From Micromonospora profundi (GTDB lineage: Bacteria; Actinomycetota; Actinomycetes; Mycobacteriales; Micromonosporaceae), in the NCBI RefSeq assembly GCF_011927785.1, contig NZ_JAATJK010000001.1, positions 3,162,001-3,226,000 of the forward strand: DNA of 64,000 nucleotides, in the 5' to 3' direction. Below, one piece after another: positions 51,315 through 61,282 of the stretch (position 1 is the stretch's first letter; the number at the start of each line of letters is the position of its first letter). Both the position numbers and the translations under genes were made by a program. The notes below the pieces were generated by a model. The model was not told the origin of the DNA and did no database searches. It was given only the letters and a program-made list of their open reading frames with translations.

Positions 51315-51601
51315 CCGGTCCCGCCGATCACCGCGGCCCCTCGGAGCACTCACTAATGACCGTGTCGATGGCGTTCGGCGCGGAAGCGGCCTCGGGCGTG
51401 CCGGGGTTGGTGAGTCGACCGAGAATCACTTAGGACGCGCCGGCCGTCAGGGCCCCAGCACGTGACCCGGGGCGAGCAGTAGAGCTTCGGAGGCGTTCAG
51501 GATCGGCAGGTCTTCGGTCAGTGCCCCATCGACCTCGACGACGTTCTCAGCGGTCGCTGGAGCGCGGACGATGCCCGAGGCGCGGCGCCTTGCAGACGCG
51601 C

Positions 51602-51805
51602 TCAACTGGTCATGCCATCTCCGAGACCTGCGACTTCGATAGCTGCCGGTTCCAGGGCTCCAGACTCCTCGGTCATGATTCGGATGTATTCATCCGATCC
51701 AGGCGCCACCAAGTACGCCATCGCCCGCCGCGAGTCAGTCACACCGACGTCAAACCGTCGATCCTCATCGTTGAACGAAGACCCGCCTGGCAATGCGTCC
51801 TGCAC
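51602..51805 (-). CDS. Small hypothetical protein (67 aa) downstream of sbcC
   Basis: GTG 51805 has GGGGAGGG at 5 nt, and the 67-codon frame reads QDALPGGSSFNDEDRRFDVG, SRRAMAYLVAPGSDEYIRIM and a short tail. It lies 66 bp after the sbcC stop on the same strand. A second minus-strand frame (VVEVDGALTEDLPILNASEA ending at 51448) overlaps its end, so a longer protein may have been broken by a frameshift. The SRRAMAYLVAPGSDEYIRIM segment recalls the start of DUF2397-type proteins, but this is weak. Confidence 0.45.
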   Translation of the reverse strand: MQDALPGGSSFNDEDRRFDVGVTDSRRAMAYLVAPGSDEYIRIMTEESGALEPAAIEVAGLGDGMTS

Positions 51806-51871
51806 GTTCCCTCCCCTAGCATGCGGCTCACACCGCTGCGGCGACCGATTATCAGAAGGTCGAAGATTGAT

Positions 51872-54800
51872 TCAGATGTTGTCCTTCATGATGGCTGACC
51901 CGAACTGATCGCGGCTTACTCGGAACTTCACGGGGACACGGTCGGCCAGGACGCTCACGTGGGTGACTACTCCGACCATGCGATTGCCCTGGCTGGCGAG
52001 ATTCTCCAGCGTGCTGGCGACTGTCTCCAGGGTCACCTCGTCGAGTGTTCCGAACCCCTCGTCCAGGAAGATCGAGTCCAGCCGGGCGGAGCCGGCCGCG
52101 GCCAACGTGGTGATCTGCGCCGAGAGGGCGAGTGCCAGCGCCAAGCTCGCCTGAAACGTCTCGCCACCGGAGAGGGTTTTCACTGGCCGAGGCAGGTCGG
52201 CGTTGTTGTGGTCGATCACCACGAACTCGCCGTTCTCATGCGCGAGGTTGAACTGGCCACCGGACAGTTCGGCGAGGCTCGCCGAGGCGTCCTGGACCAA
52301 GACGTCAAGAGCCGATGCCACGAGCCAGCGGGGAAACTCGTTCGACCGCAGTAGGCCGCCCAGCGTGCTGGCGACGGCATGCTCCTCGTGCGACTTCTCC
52401 CGGCTGGAGCGCAGGTCGGCCAGCTGCGACAATTGCGCCTCGAGGCTTTGGACGTGGGCGCGCGCCCGCTCAAGCTCGGCAACGACGGCGGCGGAGACCG
52501 TGTCCGCCGCGGAGGCAGGAGAGACGGCGATTCCGGCCTGCCCGAGGGCCTGACCAAGCGCCAGCTCCTTCTCGCCACGGTGGTGCTCCGCCGCCGCAAG
52601 AGCAGCCCGGGCGGTCGCGAACGTCACCTCTCGCCTGCCGACTTCCTGCTCGGCCCAGCCGACGAGCTCGGCCCAGGCGGTGCGCAGGTCCTCCTCCTGA
52701 ACCGGCGGGGCCCCGAGTGGAACGAGCAAGTCCCGTGCCGCTCGAAGTTCCTTCCAGGCCGTCTGCTCCTGAGCTTTCAAGGAGGTGAGCGCTTGATTGG
52801 CCGAGTCGCGGCCGGCACGGGCCTTCTTCAGTTCCCCTTGTGCGACCTTGGCTTCCGCCTCTAGCTGGTCGATCCGAGCCAGCTCGGCCGCAACCTCCCC
52901 ACTGCTCGACGCCGCGGTCAGGGCTTCCGCCAGAGTCCTCAGGCGGTCATTCTTCGTGCGAAGCGCCAGTTCGGTTTCTCGATCCGAACGCTCCGCGGCT
53001 ACCCTCGCCGTATCGAGGCGTTCGACCTCCCCGTGCGCTTGCTTCAGACGCCCCGCCATGGACGACGACTCGGCGTCGGCTTGGCGCGCCGCGGCTTCGG
53101 CTTGTTGGAGGAGTTTGGCGTCGGCTTCGGCCTTTTGGCTGGACCAGCTCGCCAAGGTGTGCCAGGCGTCCGCTAGGTCGAGGCCGTCCACGGACGGCGC
53201 GCCGAGCGGGACAAGTGGATCCCGAGCGGCGGTCAGTGCTGTCCGCGCCTCCGCGTACGTCTTCGCAAGCGCCGCTACCGCATGGCTGGCCGTTTCGTGA
53301 GCGGCTCGAGCCTCGCGGAGCGTTACGCCGGCATTTTTGAGTCTGGCGTTCAGGCCGTCCAGACGACTCAGCTCGCCGTCAACGGCGCTCTCGTCCGCCC
53401 ATTTGCCGGTGAGCGCTCGCCTGAGCTCGGCTGTCCTTTCCTGTGCTGCGGCAAGCGCGTCGGTGGCTTTCTGCCCCTGTGCCAGAGCGGCAGTGTGTTG
53501 CCGAGCTGCGGTGTCGCGGTGCCGTTCGGCGATTGCCAGTGCCTTGTCGGTCGCGGCGACGGTCTCATGTTCGAGGGGTGCCGGCAGCTCCTCCACCGGA
53601 TGTTCGCAGACCGGGCACGGCTCGCCGGCCAAGAGGTACGGCCGAAGTACTGACGCGGCTTCGGCGCGCCCGGCTTCATTGCGGGTCAGCCGAGCCTGAT
53701 CAACGGTCCGGATCGCTTCGTCGAGTGCGGCCTGCCTCGCGGTGACCTCCGCTCGCGCGCGGTCGACGTGGGTTATCAGGTCTGGTTCCGCGGCCGCGAG
53801 CTTGGTCAACTCGGCGTGGTGGTGTTTGGCCTGGTCCAGTTCGCCACGGGTGGGTGCCGCCTCAACATCGCGCCGCGCGTCAGATTCCGCCTTCTCCGCC
53901 TCGGCGAGGCGTCGGCCGCCGGCCGCCAGCGCACTTTTGGCGGAGGCCTCGCGTTCCTGGATTTCATCTATTCCGGTCGGGACGGACAGCCTGCTGAGCT
54001 TCTGGTACTGGGACCGGGCCGTTTCGACGCGTTCCCGCGCGGCCTTTGCCGCCGTCTTCGCGGTCTCTGACGCCGCTTGGGCAGCGGCTGCCGTCTGTAT
54101 CGCCGAATCGCGTTCAGCGGTGACTGCGGCGAGTGTCTTAGCCGCCTCCGCGCGATCGTTCTCCGCGTCGGGTAGCTGTTGCTCGAGTTGTGAGCGCTCG
54201 GCGTGGTTGCGCTTCGCGTGCTCGAGGAAACCCCGTTCCGCGGCCGCCGTCTCGAAGGTCGCCCTCGCGATGTCGTCAGCCTTCTCGGCTACGGCGAAGG
54301 CCTCGGTGGCCCGATCTGCGGTGCCTGTCGCTTCGGCCAGCCGCTCGGCGCGTATCTCAAGGTCGGACGGGAGTGCGACGCCGCCGAGTATTTGCGTCTC
54401 CTCGCGGATCCGTCCGGTGTTTCGCCGCGCTTCGTCGAGCGCTGCTGTAGCGGTCGCCAGTTCGGACAGGACCGTGACGACCTGGTTTTTCAGGGTGGTG
54501 AGGTGCTGGACTCGTTGGTTCGCCTCGCCCACGGCCTCCGGCGTGACGGTGGCGAGGCGGCCAATCTGCTCATCGAGGAAACCGATTCGCTGCTTGGCCT
54601 CGGCTGCTTCGGCGTTGGCGCGCTGTCCGATGGTTTCGTACAGGCCGATTCCGAGCAGGCGTGTGAGGATCTTTTGGCGGTCGGCTGGCTTGGCGTGGAG
54701 GAACTCGGCGAAGTCGCCTTGGGGCAGGACGACGCAGGAGCAGAAGTGGTCGAACGACAGCCCGAGGAGTTCTTCGACGGCGGCGTTTACCTTGCCGTCG

Positions 54801-55180
54801 GCCGCGATCAACTCGGTCTCGTCATCGGTGGACCCGAGCCGGGTGGGATCGATCAACCGCTCGAGTCGGCCGTTGTGGATGCCGACGCCCATGCGGGTTC
54901 GCCGCAGTTCGCGCGCGGCGACGTACCGGCTGGCACCCACGTCGAAGACCAGGCGCACGACTCCCCTATTCACCGCGGGTGACAGCGCCAGCGAGACGGT
55001 TCGCCGGTCGTCCCAGCGCGGCACCGATCCGTACAGTGCGAAGGTCATCGCGTCGATGACGGTTGATTTGCCGGCGCCGGTTGGGCCGATGAGGGCGAAG
55101 AAGTTCGCGTCGGTGAAGTCGACCGTCGCCGGCTCACGGAACGATCCGAAGCCGGTCATCTCCAGAAGCACTGGCCGCAT
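51872..55180 (-). CDS. sbcC: SbcC-type SMC/Rad50 ATPase
   Basis: The 1,102-residue protein has Walker A FALIGPTGAGKSTVIDAMTF at residues 28-47, the Q-loop in VVLPQGDFAEFLHA, coiled coils, a zinc hook CPVC near residue 524, the signature LSGGETFQASLALALALSAQI and Walker B LDSIFLDEGFGTLDE. ATG 55180 begins MRPVLLEMTGFGSFREPATV as family members do; the frame open upstream belongs to sbcD. It would form an Mre11-Rad50-like complex with the SbcD encoded 10 bp upstream, opening or degrading DNA ends and hairpins. Here it is embedded in a six-gene operon with helicase and nuclease genes, so it may be a specialised copy rather than the housekeeping SbcC. Confidence 0.95.
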   Translation of the reverse strand: MRPVLLEMTGFGSFREPATVDFTDANFFALIGPTGAGKSTVIDAMTFALYGSVPRWDDRRTVSLALSPAVNRGVVRLVFDVGASRYVAARELRRTRMGVGIHNGRLERLIDPTRLGSTDDETELIAADGKVNAAVEELLGLSFDHFCSCVVLPQGDFAEFLHAKPADRQKILTRLLGIGLYETIGQRANAEAAEAKQRIGFLDEQIGRLATVTPEAVGEANQRVQHLTTLKNQVVTVLSELATATAALDEARRNTGRIREETQILGGVALPSDLEIRAERLAEATGTADRATEAFAVAEKADDIARATFETAAAERGFLEHAKRNHAERSQLEQQLPDAENDRAEAAKTLAAVTAERDSAIQTAAAAQAASETAKTAAKAARERVETARSQYQKLSRLSVPTGIDEIQEREASAKSALAAGGRRLAEAEKAESDARRDVEAAPTRGELDQAKHHHAELTKLAAAEPDLITHVDRARAEVTARQAALDEAIRTVDQARLTRNEAGRAEAASVLRPYLLAGEPCPVCEHPVEELPAPLEHETVAATDKALAIAERHRDTAARQHTAALAQGQKATDALAAAQERTAELRRALTGKWADESAVDGELSRLDGLNARLKNAGVTLREARAAHETASHAVAALAKTYAEARTALTAARDPLVPLGAPSVDGLDLADAWHTLASWSSQKAEADAKLLQQAEAAARQADAESSSMAGRLKQAHGEVERLDTARVAAERSDRETELALRTKNDRLRTLAEALTAASSSGEVAAELARIDQLEAEAKVAQGELKKARAGRDSANQALTSLKAQEQTAWKELRAARDLLVPLGAPPVQEEDLRTAWAELVGWAEQEVGRREVTFATARAALAAAEHHRGEKELALGQALGQAGIAVSPASAADTVSAAVVAELERARAHVQSLEAQLSQLADLRSSREKSHEEHAVASTLGGLLRSNEFPRWLVASALDVLVQDASASLAELSGGQFNLAHENGEFVVIDHNNADLPRPVKTLSGGETFQASLALALALSAQITTLAAAGSARLDSIFLDEGFGTLDEVTLETVASTLENLASQGNRMVGVVTHVSVLADRVPVKFRVSRDQFGSAIMKDNI

Positions 55181-55190
55181 AGCTTGCCCC

Positions 55191-56345
55191 TTATGACTCG
55201 GAGGTTGCGTCGTGCAGGCGTGCGAAGAGTGCCGCCAGCCGTGGGTCGTCGATGTTCTTGGTGCCGCAGTATTCGGCGAACAGTTCCGTCGGGGTGCGCT
55301 CGATGCCGCTGCTCGCCGGCCGGGTGGTGGCGTTCGGGGCGGCGAAGGCCGGATCGATGCGGATGTCGAGGGCGTTGGGCAGGAGGTCGCGAACCTCCTC
55401 GAGCAGGCCGGCACGCGCCGGCTCCTTGAGCTGAACGCGGAGGAACGCATTGCCGGCGCAACGCGCCTGGCTCTCAATCTCGGCGAGTGTGCCACGGAGC
55501 GTCATCAACCGGCGGCCGCTTTTGATCGGGATGTCGGTGACGGCCGCCGGCGTCGACGGTGTCGCCTCCACCAGGCACACGACGCTCTCATTGTCTTGCT
55601 CTCCGAAGTCGATCGAGATCGGCGAGCCGCTGTAGTGGACCGGGCACGGCGCGCCGATCGCCTGCCGGCGATGCAGATGCCCAAGCGCCACGTACTGCGT
55701 CTGGGCCGGGAACGCGATAGCCGGCACGTGATATTCGAAGATCGATTGTGCGTCGCGCTCGCCGCCGCCGAACTTGCCTCCGGTCACGGTGAGGTGTGCC
55801 ATCAGGATGTTGACGGCATCCGGCCGGAAGTCCCGGGCTAAGACCGTCAGCATGTCTTCGACGCGCTGGGCGTAGCTAATGGAGTTCATTACGGGCGTGT
55901 TGGCGATGAGCTCGGCTGCGCGGATGACGGTGCGTTGGGAGACGAAGGGCAACGTCGCGATTATCGCGGACTCGCCGGTCGAGCGGGCGGTTATCTCAAT
56001 CGCTCCGTCCGAGCCGGCCGCGGGGGTGCCGACGAGGTGGATGCCGACCTCGTTCATCAGCGGTCGGTAGGCGTCGAAGGTCGGAGCGTGGTCATGGTTG
56101 CCGGCGATGGCGATCACCGGCGCTCCGGAGTTGCGGATCTCGAGCAAGGTCCGGACGAGGAGTTGCTGGGCCTCGGCCGACGGTGCCGCCGAGTCGTAGA
56201 TGTCGCCCGCGATGAGGACGGCGTCCACCTCGTACTGCCGGACGACGCCGATGATCTCCTCCATTACCGCGCGCTGCTCGGCGAGGCGGTTGTGGCCCTT
56301 CAGGGTCTTGCCGATGTGCCAGTCGGAGGTATGCAGGAACCTCAT
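55191..56345 (-). CDS. sbcD: SbcD/Mre11-type nuclease
   Basis: The 384-residue protein has all phosphoesterase motifs of SbcD: HTSDWHIGKTL, LIAGDIYDSAAPS, IAIAGNHDHAPT, ILMAHLTV and YVALGHLHRRQ, then PVHYSGSPISIDFGE and a C-terminal capping region. It would supply the Mn-dependent exo/endonuclease of the SbcCD complex. It lies 22 bp after the helicase gene and 10 bp before sbcC, so all are co-transcribed. Confidence 0.95.
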   Translation of the reverse strand: MRFLHTSDWHIGKTLKGHNRLAEQRAVMEEIIGVVRQYEVDAVLIAGDIYDSAAPSAEAQQLLVRTLLEIRNSGAPVIAIAGNHDHAPTFDAYRPLMNEVGIHLVGTPAAGSDGAIEITARSTGESAIIATLPFVSQRTVIRAAELIANTPVMNSISYAQRVEDMLTVLARDFRPDAVNILMAHLTVTGGKFGGGERDAQSIFEYHVPAIAFPAQTQYVALGHLHRRQAIGAPCPVHYSGSPISIDFGEQDNESVVCLVEATPSTPAAVTDIPIKSGRRLMTLRGTLAEIESQARCAGNAFLRVQLKEPARAGLLEEVRDLLPNALDIRIDPAFAAPNATTRPASSGIERTPTELFAEYCGTKNIDDPRLAALFARLHDATSES

Positions 56346-56367
56346 GTCCGGCTCCTTTCAAGAGATG

Positions 56368-57678
56368 TCAGGCCGCGACGCGGTGCGCGTACAGGTGATT
56401 CATGACGGTCTGGTTGGCCGCCCATCCGTCTGGGAATTTCACCGGTTCGTGTAGGTGAACTGGCTCGCTGGATGGGTGCGCGTCGAGCAGTTCCCGGATG
56501 CCGGCCCGCCCGACGACGACGCAGGCCTGTCGATGGCGGGAGGCGAGTACGCACAGGCGTCCGGCCTCGAGATGGAACGCTGTGGCGTCGCGTCGTCCCG
56601 ACAACGGATGCAGTACCACGGTCAGGTCATACTCTCGGCCCTGCAGGCGATTCGCCGTGTCGACCGTGACGTCCGGCAGGTCGGACAGCGCTTCGCGAAG
56701 GGCGGCCGCTTGGTCGCGATGCGCGGTGCCGACCGCGATTCGCTGCGAGGTGATCGGCCTAGAGTCGTTCCCCGACCGCGCGTTCGCTCCGCGTTCGAGA
56801 AATCTCCGAACTACGTCGGCGACCGTGGAAATCGCTTCGGCGTCTGTCCTGGGGGTGTGTCGCGCGGGCAGTTCGTAGAAGCCCCAGCCGGTGGTCGCCG
56901 CCTCGGCCAGCAGGGCGTCCAGGGGAGAGCGCCCGAAGGCGCGGGTGCCGAAGGTGAGTTCACGGTCTCCTGGTTCGGCACCGGTCCGAAACCCCGTGTA
57001 CGGGTAGAAGGCGCTAGCCACGACCCCTTCGGCGCTCGCGGGCAGGCGCCACGAGACGGGCAGCCGATGAACCGGCAGGTCGGGGTTAGTGCGCAGCAGC
57101 CCGGCCACCGCGCTCTGCATCGGGTCCCAGCTGAGCCCGCGCCAGCGGTCGTTCTCGACCACGGAGAATGGATCCAGTTGGCCCGGGTCGCCGACGAACA
57201 GGGCCCGCTCGAACCGCGGGGCAATGGCGAGCAGGGAGTCCGAACGCATCTGGTAGGCCTCGTCGACAATCGCCCACGGCCAGGAGCGGTCCTTCACGTA
57301 GGCCCAGCGGGCGGCCGTCGCGATGACGATCTCACAGCTCAGCAGGTTGCCGAGATCTTTGTCGACCAGCACGTTGGTCAGGGCCGCGAGGCGCGCTGGC
57401 CGCCCGTATGTGGAACTTGCCAGCCGTCCGATCATGAGACCGGTCGGCAGGGCGGCGGAGAGGTTGGTGGTCAGGTCGTCGACCTGCTCATTGGTTTGGG
57501 CGACAATTATCAGCCGCTCGCCGGCCGAGGCGAGCGCGGCCGCGGTCCGGACCACGAGGGTTGACTTTCCCGCCCCGGGTGGGGAATCGACGACCACGCC
57601 GCGGTGCTGACGGGATCGGAAGTCGGCGAGGATCGCGGCGATGACGCGTTCGGCTTCGGCTGCTGGGTCGATGGTCAT
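56368..57678 (-). CDS. SF1 (Upf1/Dna2-like) helicase
   Basis: The 436-residue protein has SF1B motifs in order: Walker A VVDSPPGAGKSTLVVRTAA, TNEQVDDL, Walker B AIVDEAYQMRSDS, motif III ALFVGDPGQLDPF, motif IV PVSWRLPASAEG, motif V VDTANRLQGREYDLTVVLHP and motif VI LCVLASRHRQACVVVG. ATG 57678 overlaps the upstream stop by ATGA and has GGAG at 8 nt. It is short, without the large accessory domains of Upf1 or RecD, which may be supplied by the upstream 494-residue partner. It probably unwinds DNA for the neighbouring nucleases. Confidence 0.92.
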   Translation of the reverse strand: MTIDPAAEAERVIAAILADFRSRQHRGVVVDSPPGAGKSTLVVRTAAALASAGERLIIVAQTNEQVDDLTTNLSAALPTGLMIGRLASSTYGRPARLAALTNVLVDKDLGNLLSCEIVIATAARWAYVKDRSWPWAIVDEAYQMRSDSLLAIAPRFERALFVGDPGQLDPFSVVENDRWRGLSWDPMQSAVAGLLRTNPDLPVHRLPVSWRLPASAEGVVASAFYPYTGFRTGAEPGDRELTFGTRAFGRSPLDALLAEAATTGWGFYELPARHTPRTDAEAISTVADVVRRFLERGANARSGNDSRPITSQRIAVGTAHRDQAAALREALSDLPDVTVDTANRLQGREYDLTVVLHPLSGRRDATAFHLEAGRLCVLASRHRQACVVVGRAGIRELLDAHPSSEPVHLHEPVKFPDGWAANQTVMNHLYAHRVAA

Positions 57679-59159
57679 TCCCATGGCTCCTGGGCGTCGT
57701 CATCGGTCGGTACGTACGGTCGCGGTGGTCCGCCGTGGGTCCACGGTGTTTGGTCGGTCGGCGGCAGGTCGGGTGTGCGGATCGCGTCCGGGTAGACGCT
57801 GGTGTAGGTGATCTCGTCGCCGACATCGGGCACGCTGCCTGACGCCGGCGTCGCCGCCCGGCCCATGCCTCCGTCGAGCTCGAGGCTGACCAGCACACCG
57901 TCGGCCGATCGCGCGATTTCGGTGATGCGGGCGTTCTGTTTCATGCGCTCCGGCGCCCGCAACGCCTTGCCGACCGGCAGATGTACAGGGTCGTCGGTGC
58001 TGACCACGATCAGCGGTCGGGTGACCCGGCGGCCCTTCTCACTTAAGATGCGCCGATCGCGGTCGACTGACACGACGGTCCCCTGGAACGCCTCGCCGTT
58101 GACCCGGTAGCCCGCCATGACGAACGGATCGTCCAAGGCCCGGCTGGCGTCGTAGGTCGTCTGCTCCCGCTCGAGGGACTGGAGTCGACGAGCCGCGGCC
58201 ACCGCACCGTCCCGACGGGCCTGCGGACGGCCATCGGTGGTGAGGTAGTCGTGGTAGCGGCTGAAATCCCGGCGGTCCGCCGTCCAGCGGGTCTCGACCG
58301 TTTCTGCGGCCGGCAGCTTCCGAAGAACCTCGATCGCGCGCCACATCAACCGCCAGGTTGGCTCCAACTGGCCACGAAGCTCACGCTCGAGGATTTCCAC
58401 CGCGCGCAGCCGTTTCGGGCTGTCGGGCGCGGCGCTCTCATACGCCCGGATGGCGGGCGCCAGCACCTCGTTGTCGAAGGCGGGGTCGGTTGACGGGCCG
58501 GCTGGCGGCCAGACGAGTGGATCCTCGGCCGCATGCGCGGCCTCCGGCCCGGAGACTCCCTCGGGCGGGTCGATCCAGCCGAGCAGTGCGGCCAGGTTCG
58601 CGTCCTCCACAGCGCTCTGCCCGCTGGCCCAATGCAGGCTCAGGGTCTGAGTCATCGCGAGCATGGCCGAGGAGCCGGCGTGCTCGGATCGCTCACCGAG
58701 GTAGGTCAGCCACCGGCCCAACAGCGGCACCCCGTGCGCCACCGGGGACGGCCCGTTGGTGCGACGGAAGCGGGTGGATCGGCCGAGCAGCTTGACGAAA
58801 CCGAGGCCGGTCGCGTTCGGAACCAGCAATTGGGGAGCATCTAGGAACACATTGTTCGAGCCGACCACCTCGAACTTCGCAGTGCAGGAGCGCACATAGG
58901 CTAGTACGACATCGGCCAACGAGGCGGCGAAGTTGAAGCGGAGGTCGCGGTTCCGCGGCTGGGGCACTACCAACAGGGTCGGGTCGTGCTGGTCAGTGCC
59001 GATCATCGCGGCCAGCGGCGCATTTGCCTCGCCCGCGAGCGCCAGCGGGACTAACACCAACGGCCGGTCGGACAGGTGGACATGGCGGCGTGTTGCGATC
59101 GGGACGGCCCTGCCAGCGGCCACGGCCAGCGCTTTGGCGTACGAGGAGATGGCGCTCAT
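57675..59159 (-). CDS. Unknown conserved-looking protein (494 aa) in the SbcCD-helicase operon
   Basis: The N-terminal half is mixed alpha/beta (VHLSDRPLVLVPLALAGEAN, TLLVVPQPRNRDLRFNFAAS, PQLLVPNATGLGFVKLLGR). A helical middle (LELRGQLEPTWRLMWRAIEVL-like, residues ~270-330) follows. The C-terminal ~120 residues look like OB/SH3-type strands (YRVNGEAFQGTVVSVDRDRR, RPLIVVSTDDPVHLPVGKAL), resembling the beta-barrel inserted in Upf1-type helicases. Both gene ends overlap neighbours by four bases, so it is tightly coupled to the helicase and the PD-(D/E)XK gene. I do not recognise a family. It may be a helicase accessory or clamp. Confidence 0.75.
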   Translation of the reverse strand: MSAISSYAKALAVAAGRAVPIATRRHVHLSDRPLVLVPLALAGEANAPLAAMIGTDQHDPTLLVVPQPRNRDLRFNFAASLADVVLAYVRSCTAKFEVVGSNNVFLDAPQLLVPNATGLGFVKLLGRSTRFRRTNGPSPVAHGVPLLGRWLTYLGERSEHAGSSAMLAMTQTLSLHWASGQSAVEDANLAALLGWIDPPEGVSGPEAAHAAEDPLVWPPAGPSTDPAFDNEVLAPAIRAYESAAPDSPKRLRAVEILERELRGQLEPTWRLMWRAIEVLRKLPAAETVETRWTADRRDFSRYHDYLTTDGRPQARRDGAVAAARRLQSLEREQTTYDASRALDDPFVMAGYRVNGEAFQGTVVSVDRDRRILSEKGRRVTRPLIVVSTDDPVHLPVGKALRAPERMKQNARITEIARSADGVLVSLELDGGMGRAATPASGSVPDVGDEITYTSVYPDAIRTPDLPPTDQTPWTHGGPPRPYVPTDDDAQEPWE

Positions 59160-60262
59160 GCCGCCACCGAGCCGAAGATCTTGGCGGTTGTGCGGAGCAT
59201 CGCCGCCGCCTCGGCCTGGTCGTCGCTTGCCACCAGGGTGGCGTCGGCCAGGCCGAGTGCCTCGGCGACGGTCTCCACACCGCCGAGTTCCTCGCGCACG
59301 CTAAGTCCCAGGGCTGCGGTGCAGCCAGTAGCCTCGTGCCGGCAGAAAAAGGCCATTTCGCACTTGGCGAGGCAGTCGGGTGCATAACGCGCCTCGATCT
59401 CGCCGAGTGCGGATATCACGTCGGCAGCCGGGCGGCTCGGTTTGCCGTCGTCGTCCGGCGCGAGGTCGAGCGTCAGGGTCGGCGGCAACGCCGCGACCAG
59501 GCTCTCGATGCGAGTGAGCCGAGACAGCTGATGGTTTAGCACAATGAGCTGCTTTCGGACGTCGACCTTGGTGGCCACCGGCTGGTTCGAGAAGTCCTTC
59601 GGGCAAATCAGCACGACCTCGTCGGCGACCTTGTCGTCGCCGAGCAGCCGCCGAAGGGCAAGCACGTAGACGGCGGACTGCGTGGCCGCAGCGGCGACCT
59701 TCCGGGCATCGGCCTGATCGTCGATCACCGCGAAGGACTTGATCTCGACCACGTGAAAAACACCTTGGTGGTGGAAGGCGACCAGGTCAGGTTCGAGGTA
59801 GACGTCGTTCCCGCCGACGTCAAGGCGCAGGAGTGGGTGGTCGTAAAATGTGGCGGCAGCATTCGGGTCGGCCGCGGCGCTGGTGAGCTTCTGTCGCGAC
59901 CGGGCGTGCCGGACCTCCTGCCCGGTGTTGCCACCGACGTCCCCCAGGTCGGTGCTTCCGACTTCCCGGATCTCGAGGCCTAAGGTCTCGCGCAGCAGGC
60001 GGAGCAGTTCGGCGTATCCGTTCGCCTTAATTTGAGCCTCGAAGGCGTTGCCGCGGGTGATCGCGAACTGGGACTGGCCGAACTTCGCCGGGTATCCGAC
60101 GTGGCGCGCCAAGGCGTCCTTGTCGACGCCGGCGGCGTCGAGGACGGCGCGGCGTGCGCATCCGGGGTTACCGGTCAGCGCGGCGACCGTACGGGCATTG
60201 TGGCGTTTCGCAGTACCGGCGCCGCGGATACGGCGCAGCCGGTCCTGGGTGTCGTTGTTCAT
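59156..60262 (-). CDS. PD-(D/E)XK nuclease with Cas4/AddB-like cysteine cluster
   Basis: The 368-residue protein has a RecB/Cas4-type core: E157-P158-D159 in VYLEPDLVAFHH, then the E173-x-K175 of FHVVEIKSFAVIDD, and the later helix AAAATQSAVYVLALRRLL. An N-terminal Cys35 (GNPGCARRAVLDAAG) and a C-terminal group C297, C301, C307, C314 (CLAKCEMAFFCRHEATGC) match the split four-Cys iron-sulfur motif of Cas4 and AddB nucleases. ATG 60262. The 3' end overlaps the 494-residue gene. It would cut or trim DNA ends in cooperation with the helicase and SbcCD. Confidence 0.88.
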   Translation of the reverse strand: MNNDTQDRLRRIRGAGTAKRHNARTVAALTGNPGCARRAVLDAAGVDKDALARHVGYPAKFGQSQFAITRGNAFEAQIKANGYAELLRLLRETLGLEIREVGSTDLGDVGGNTGQEVRHARSRQKLTSAAADPNAAATFYDHPLLRLDVGGNDVYLEPDLVAFHHQGVFHVVEIKSFAVIDDQADARKVAAAATQSAVYVLALRRLLGDDKVADEVVLICPKDFSNQPVATKVDVRKQLIVLNHQLSRLTRIESLVAALPPTLTLDLAPDDDGKPSRPAADVISALGEIEARYAPDCLAKCEMAFFCRHEATGCTAALGLSVREELGGVETVAEALGLADATLVASDDQAEAAAMLRTTAKIFGSVAA

Positions 60263-60301
60263 CGAGTCGTCCTTCGCGGAAGACGAAGTGCTACCAAGGG
60301 G

Positions 60302-61102
60302 TCAGGAGCTGGTCGCGGAGACACTCCGCAGCCGGCTGCCGAAGAGCTGCTCCACGTCGTCGAGCTGCTCGCCGGCCCGCTTCGCGGCCGCTTCGCGGTG
60401 CGACCGGTCGGCGTCCCGGTGGATCTCGAGCTCGGCCGCAGCCGCCTCAGCGAGGGCCGCGGCGGTCATCGCGTCGGCGCTGGCGGCGGCACCGGGGATG
60501 TTGGCGGCGAACCGCCACAGCAGCCGCCGGGCTTGCGGACCGGGATCGGGGATCCGGTCCAGATGTTCGGCTAGGCGGATGGCTGAGGTGAGGAAATCAA
60601 CGCGTGGGCTCAGCGGCCCGATCACGCGGGTGGCCATCGGCCAGGTAGAGACGGCCAGCAGGCCGCGGGCCGGGGCGAGCAGGTCGGCTGTCAGGGCAGC
60701 GCAAAGATAGTACGGCCGGGCATGCGGCGCCGACCGGAAGGACCTTTCCTCGTCGCGGCGCAGGCTGGTGAGCCGCGCCGGGATCATCTCGCCGACGTGG
60801 AACGCTTCGTGCACGGCGATGATCAGCTTCGGTGCGGCGGGCGCACCCAGCAGGGTCAGCGCCTGGTGGACCTGCTCACGCAGCGGCAGCAGCGGGCCGG
60901 TCTGCCGGCGGACCGCAACGGGCTGCTCGGCGAGCTCGTCGAGCGCCTCCTCCCACTGCCGCTCGGCCTTGCGCAGCTCACCGCGCAGCACCTTGGCGCG
61001 CCCCCGTTCCCCGGCGACTACTGCCTTGCGGACGGCGGCGCGCATCTCGTCTATGCGGCGTTCAAGGGCTTCGGCGGAGGAGGTCACGGGATCACCATAC
61101 AT
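60302..61102 (-). CDS. Unknown coiled-coil protein (266 aa), first gene of the SbcCD-helicase operon
   Basis: From ATG 61102 the N-terminal 60 residues are coiled coil (ALERRIDEMRAAVRKAVVAG, RGELRKAERQWEEALDELAE). The middle has KLIIAVHEAFHVGEMIPARL, and TSLRRDEERSFRSAP looks like a winged-helix wing. The C-terminus is helical and charged. A GTG at 61087 is an alternative start. It lies 39 bp before the nuclease gene. The winged-helix-like part suggests DNA binding or target recognition; no family recognised. Confidence 0.7.
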   Translation of the reverse strand: MYGDPVTSSAEALERRIDEMRAAVRKAVVAGERGRAKVLRGELRKAERQWEEALDELAEQPVAVRRQTGPLLPLREQVHQALTLLGAPAAPKLIIAVHEAFHVGEMIPARLTSLRRDEERSFRSAPHARPYYLCAALTADLLAPARGLLAVSTWPMATRVIGPLSPRVDFLTSAIRLAEHLDRIPDPGPQARRLLWRFAANIPGAAASADAMTAAALAEAAAAELEIHRDADRSHREAAAKRAGEQLDDVEQLFGSRLRSVSATSS

Positions 61103-61282
61103 ATTCCAGCACGTTCCAGCAATTCCCAGCTTTGTGGCGCCGATGGTGACGAGGACACCCATCACCTTCGGCCCCCGGAAGGGCAGATGACCAGGCATCA
61201 AGCGCTACCTCAGACGCGAGCCGTGCTCGCCAAAGGCTGACGGCCGCTATCGGCCGACGTCCTGCGGTCCCAGCCTCTGCGT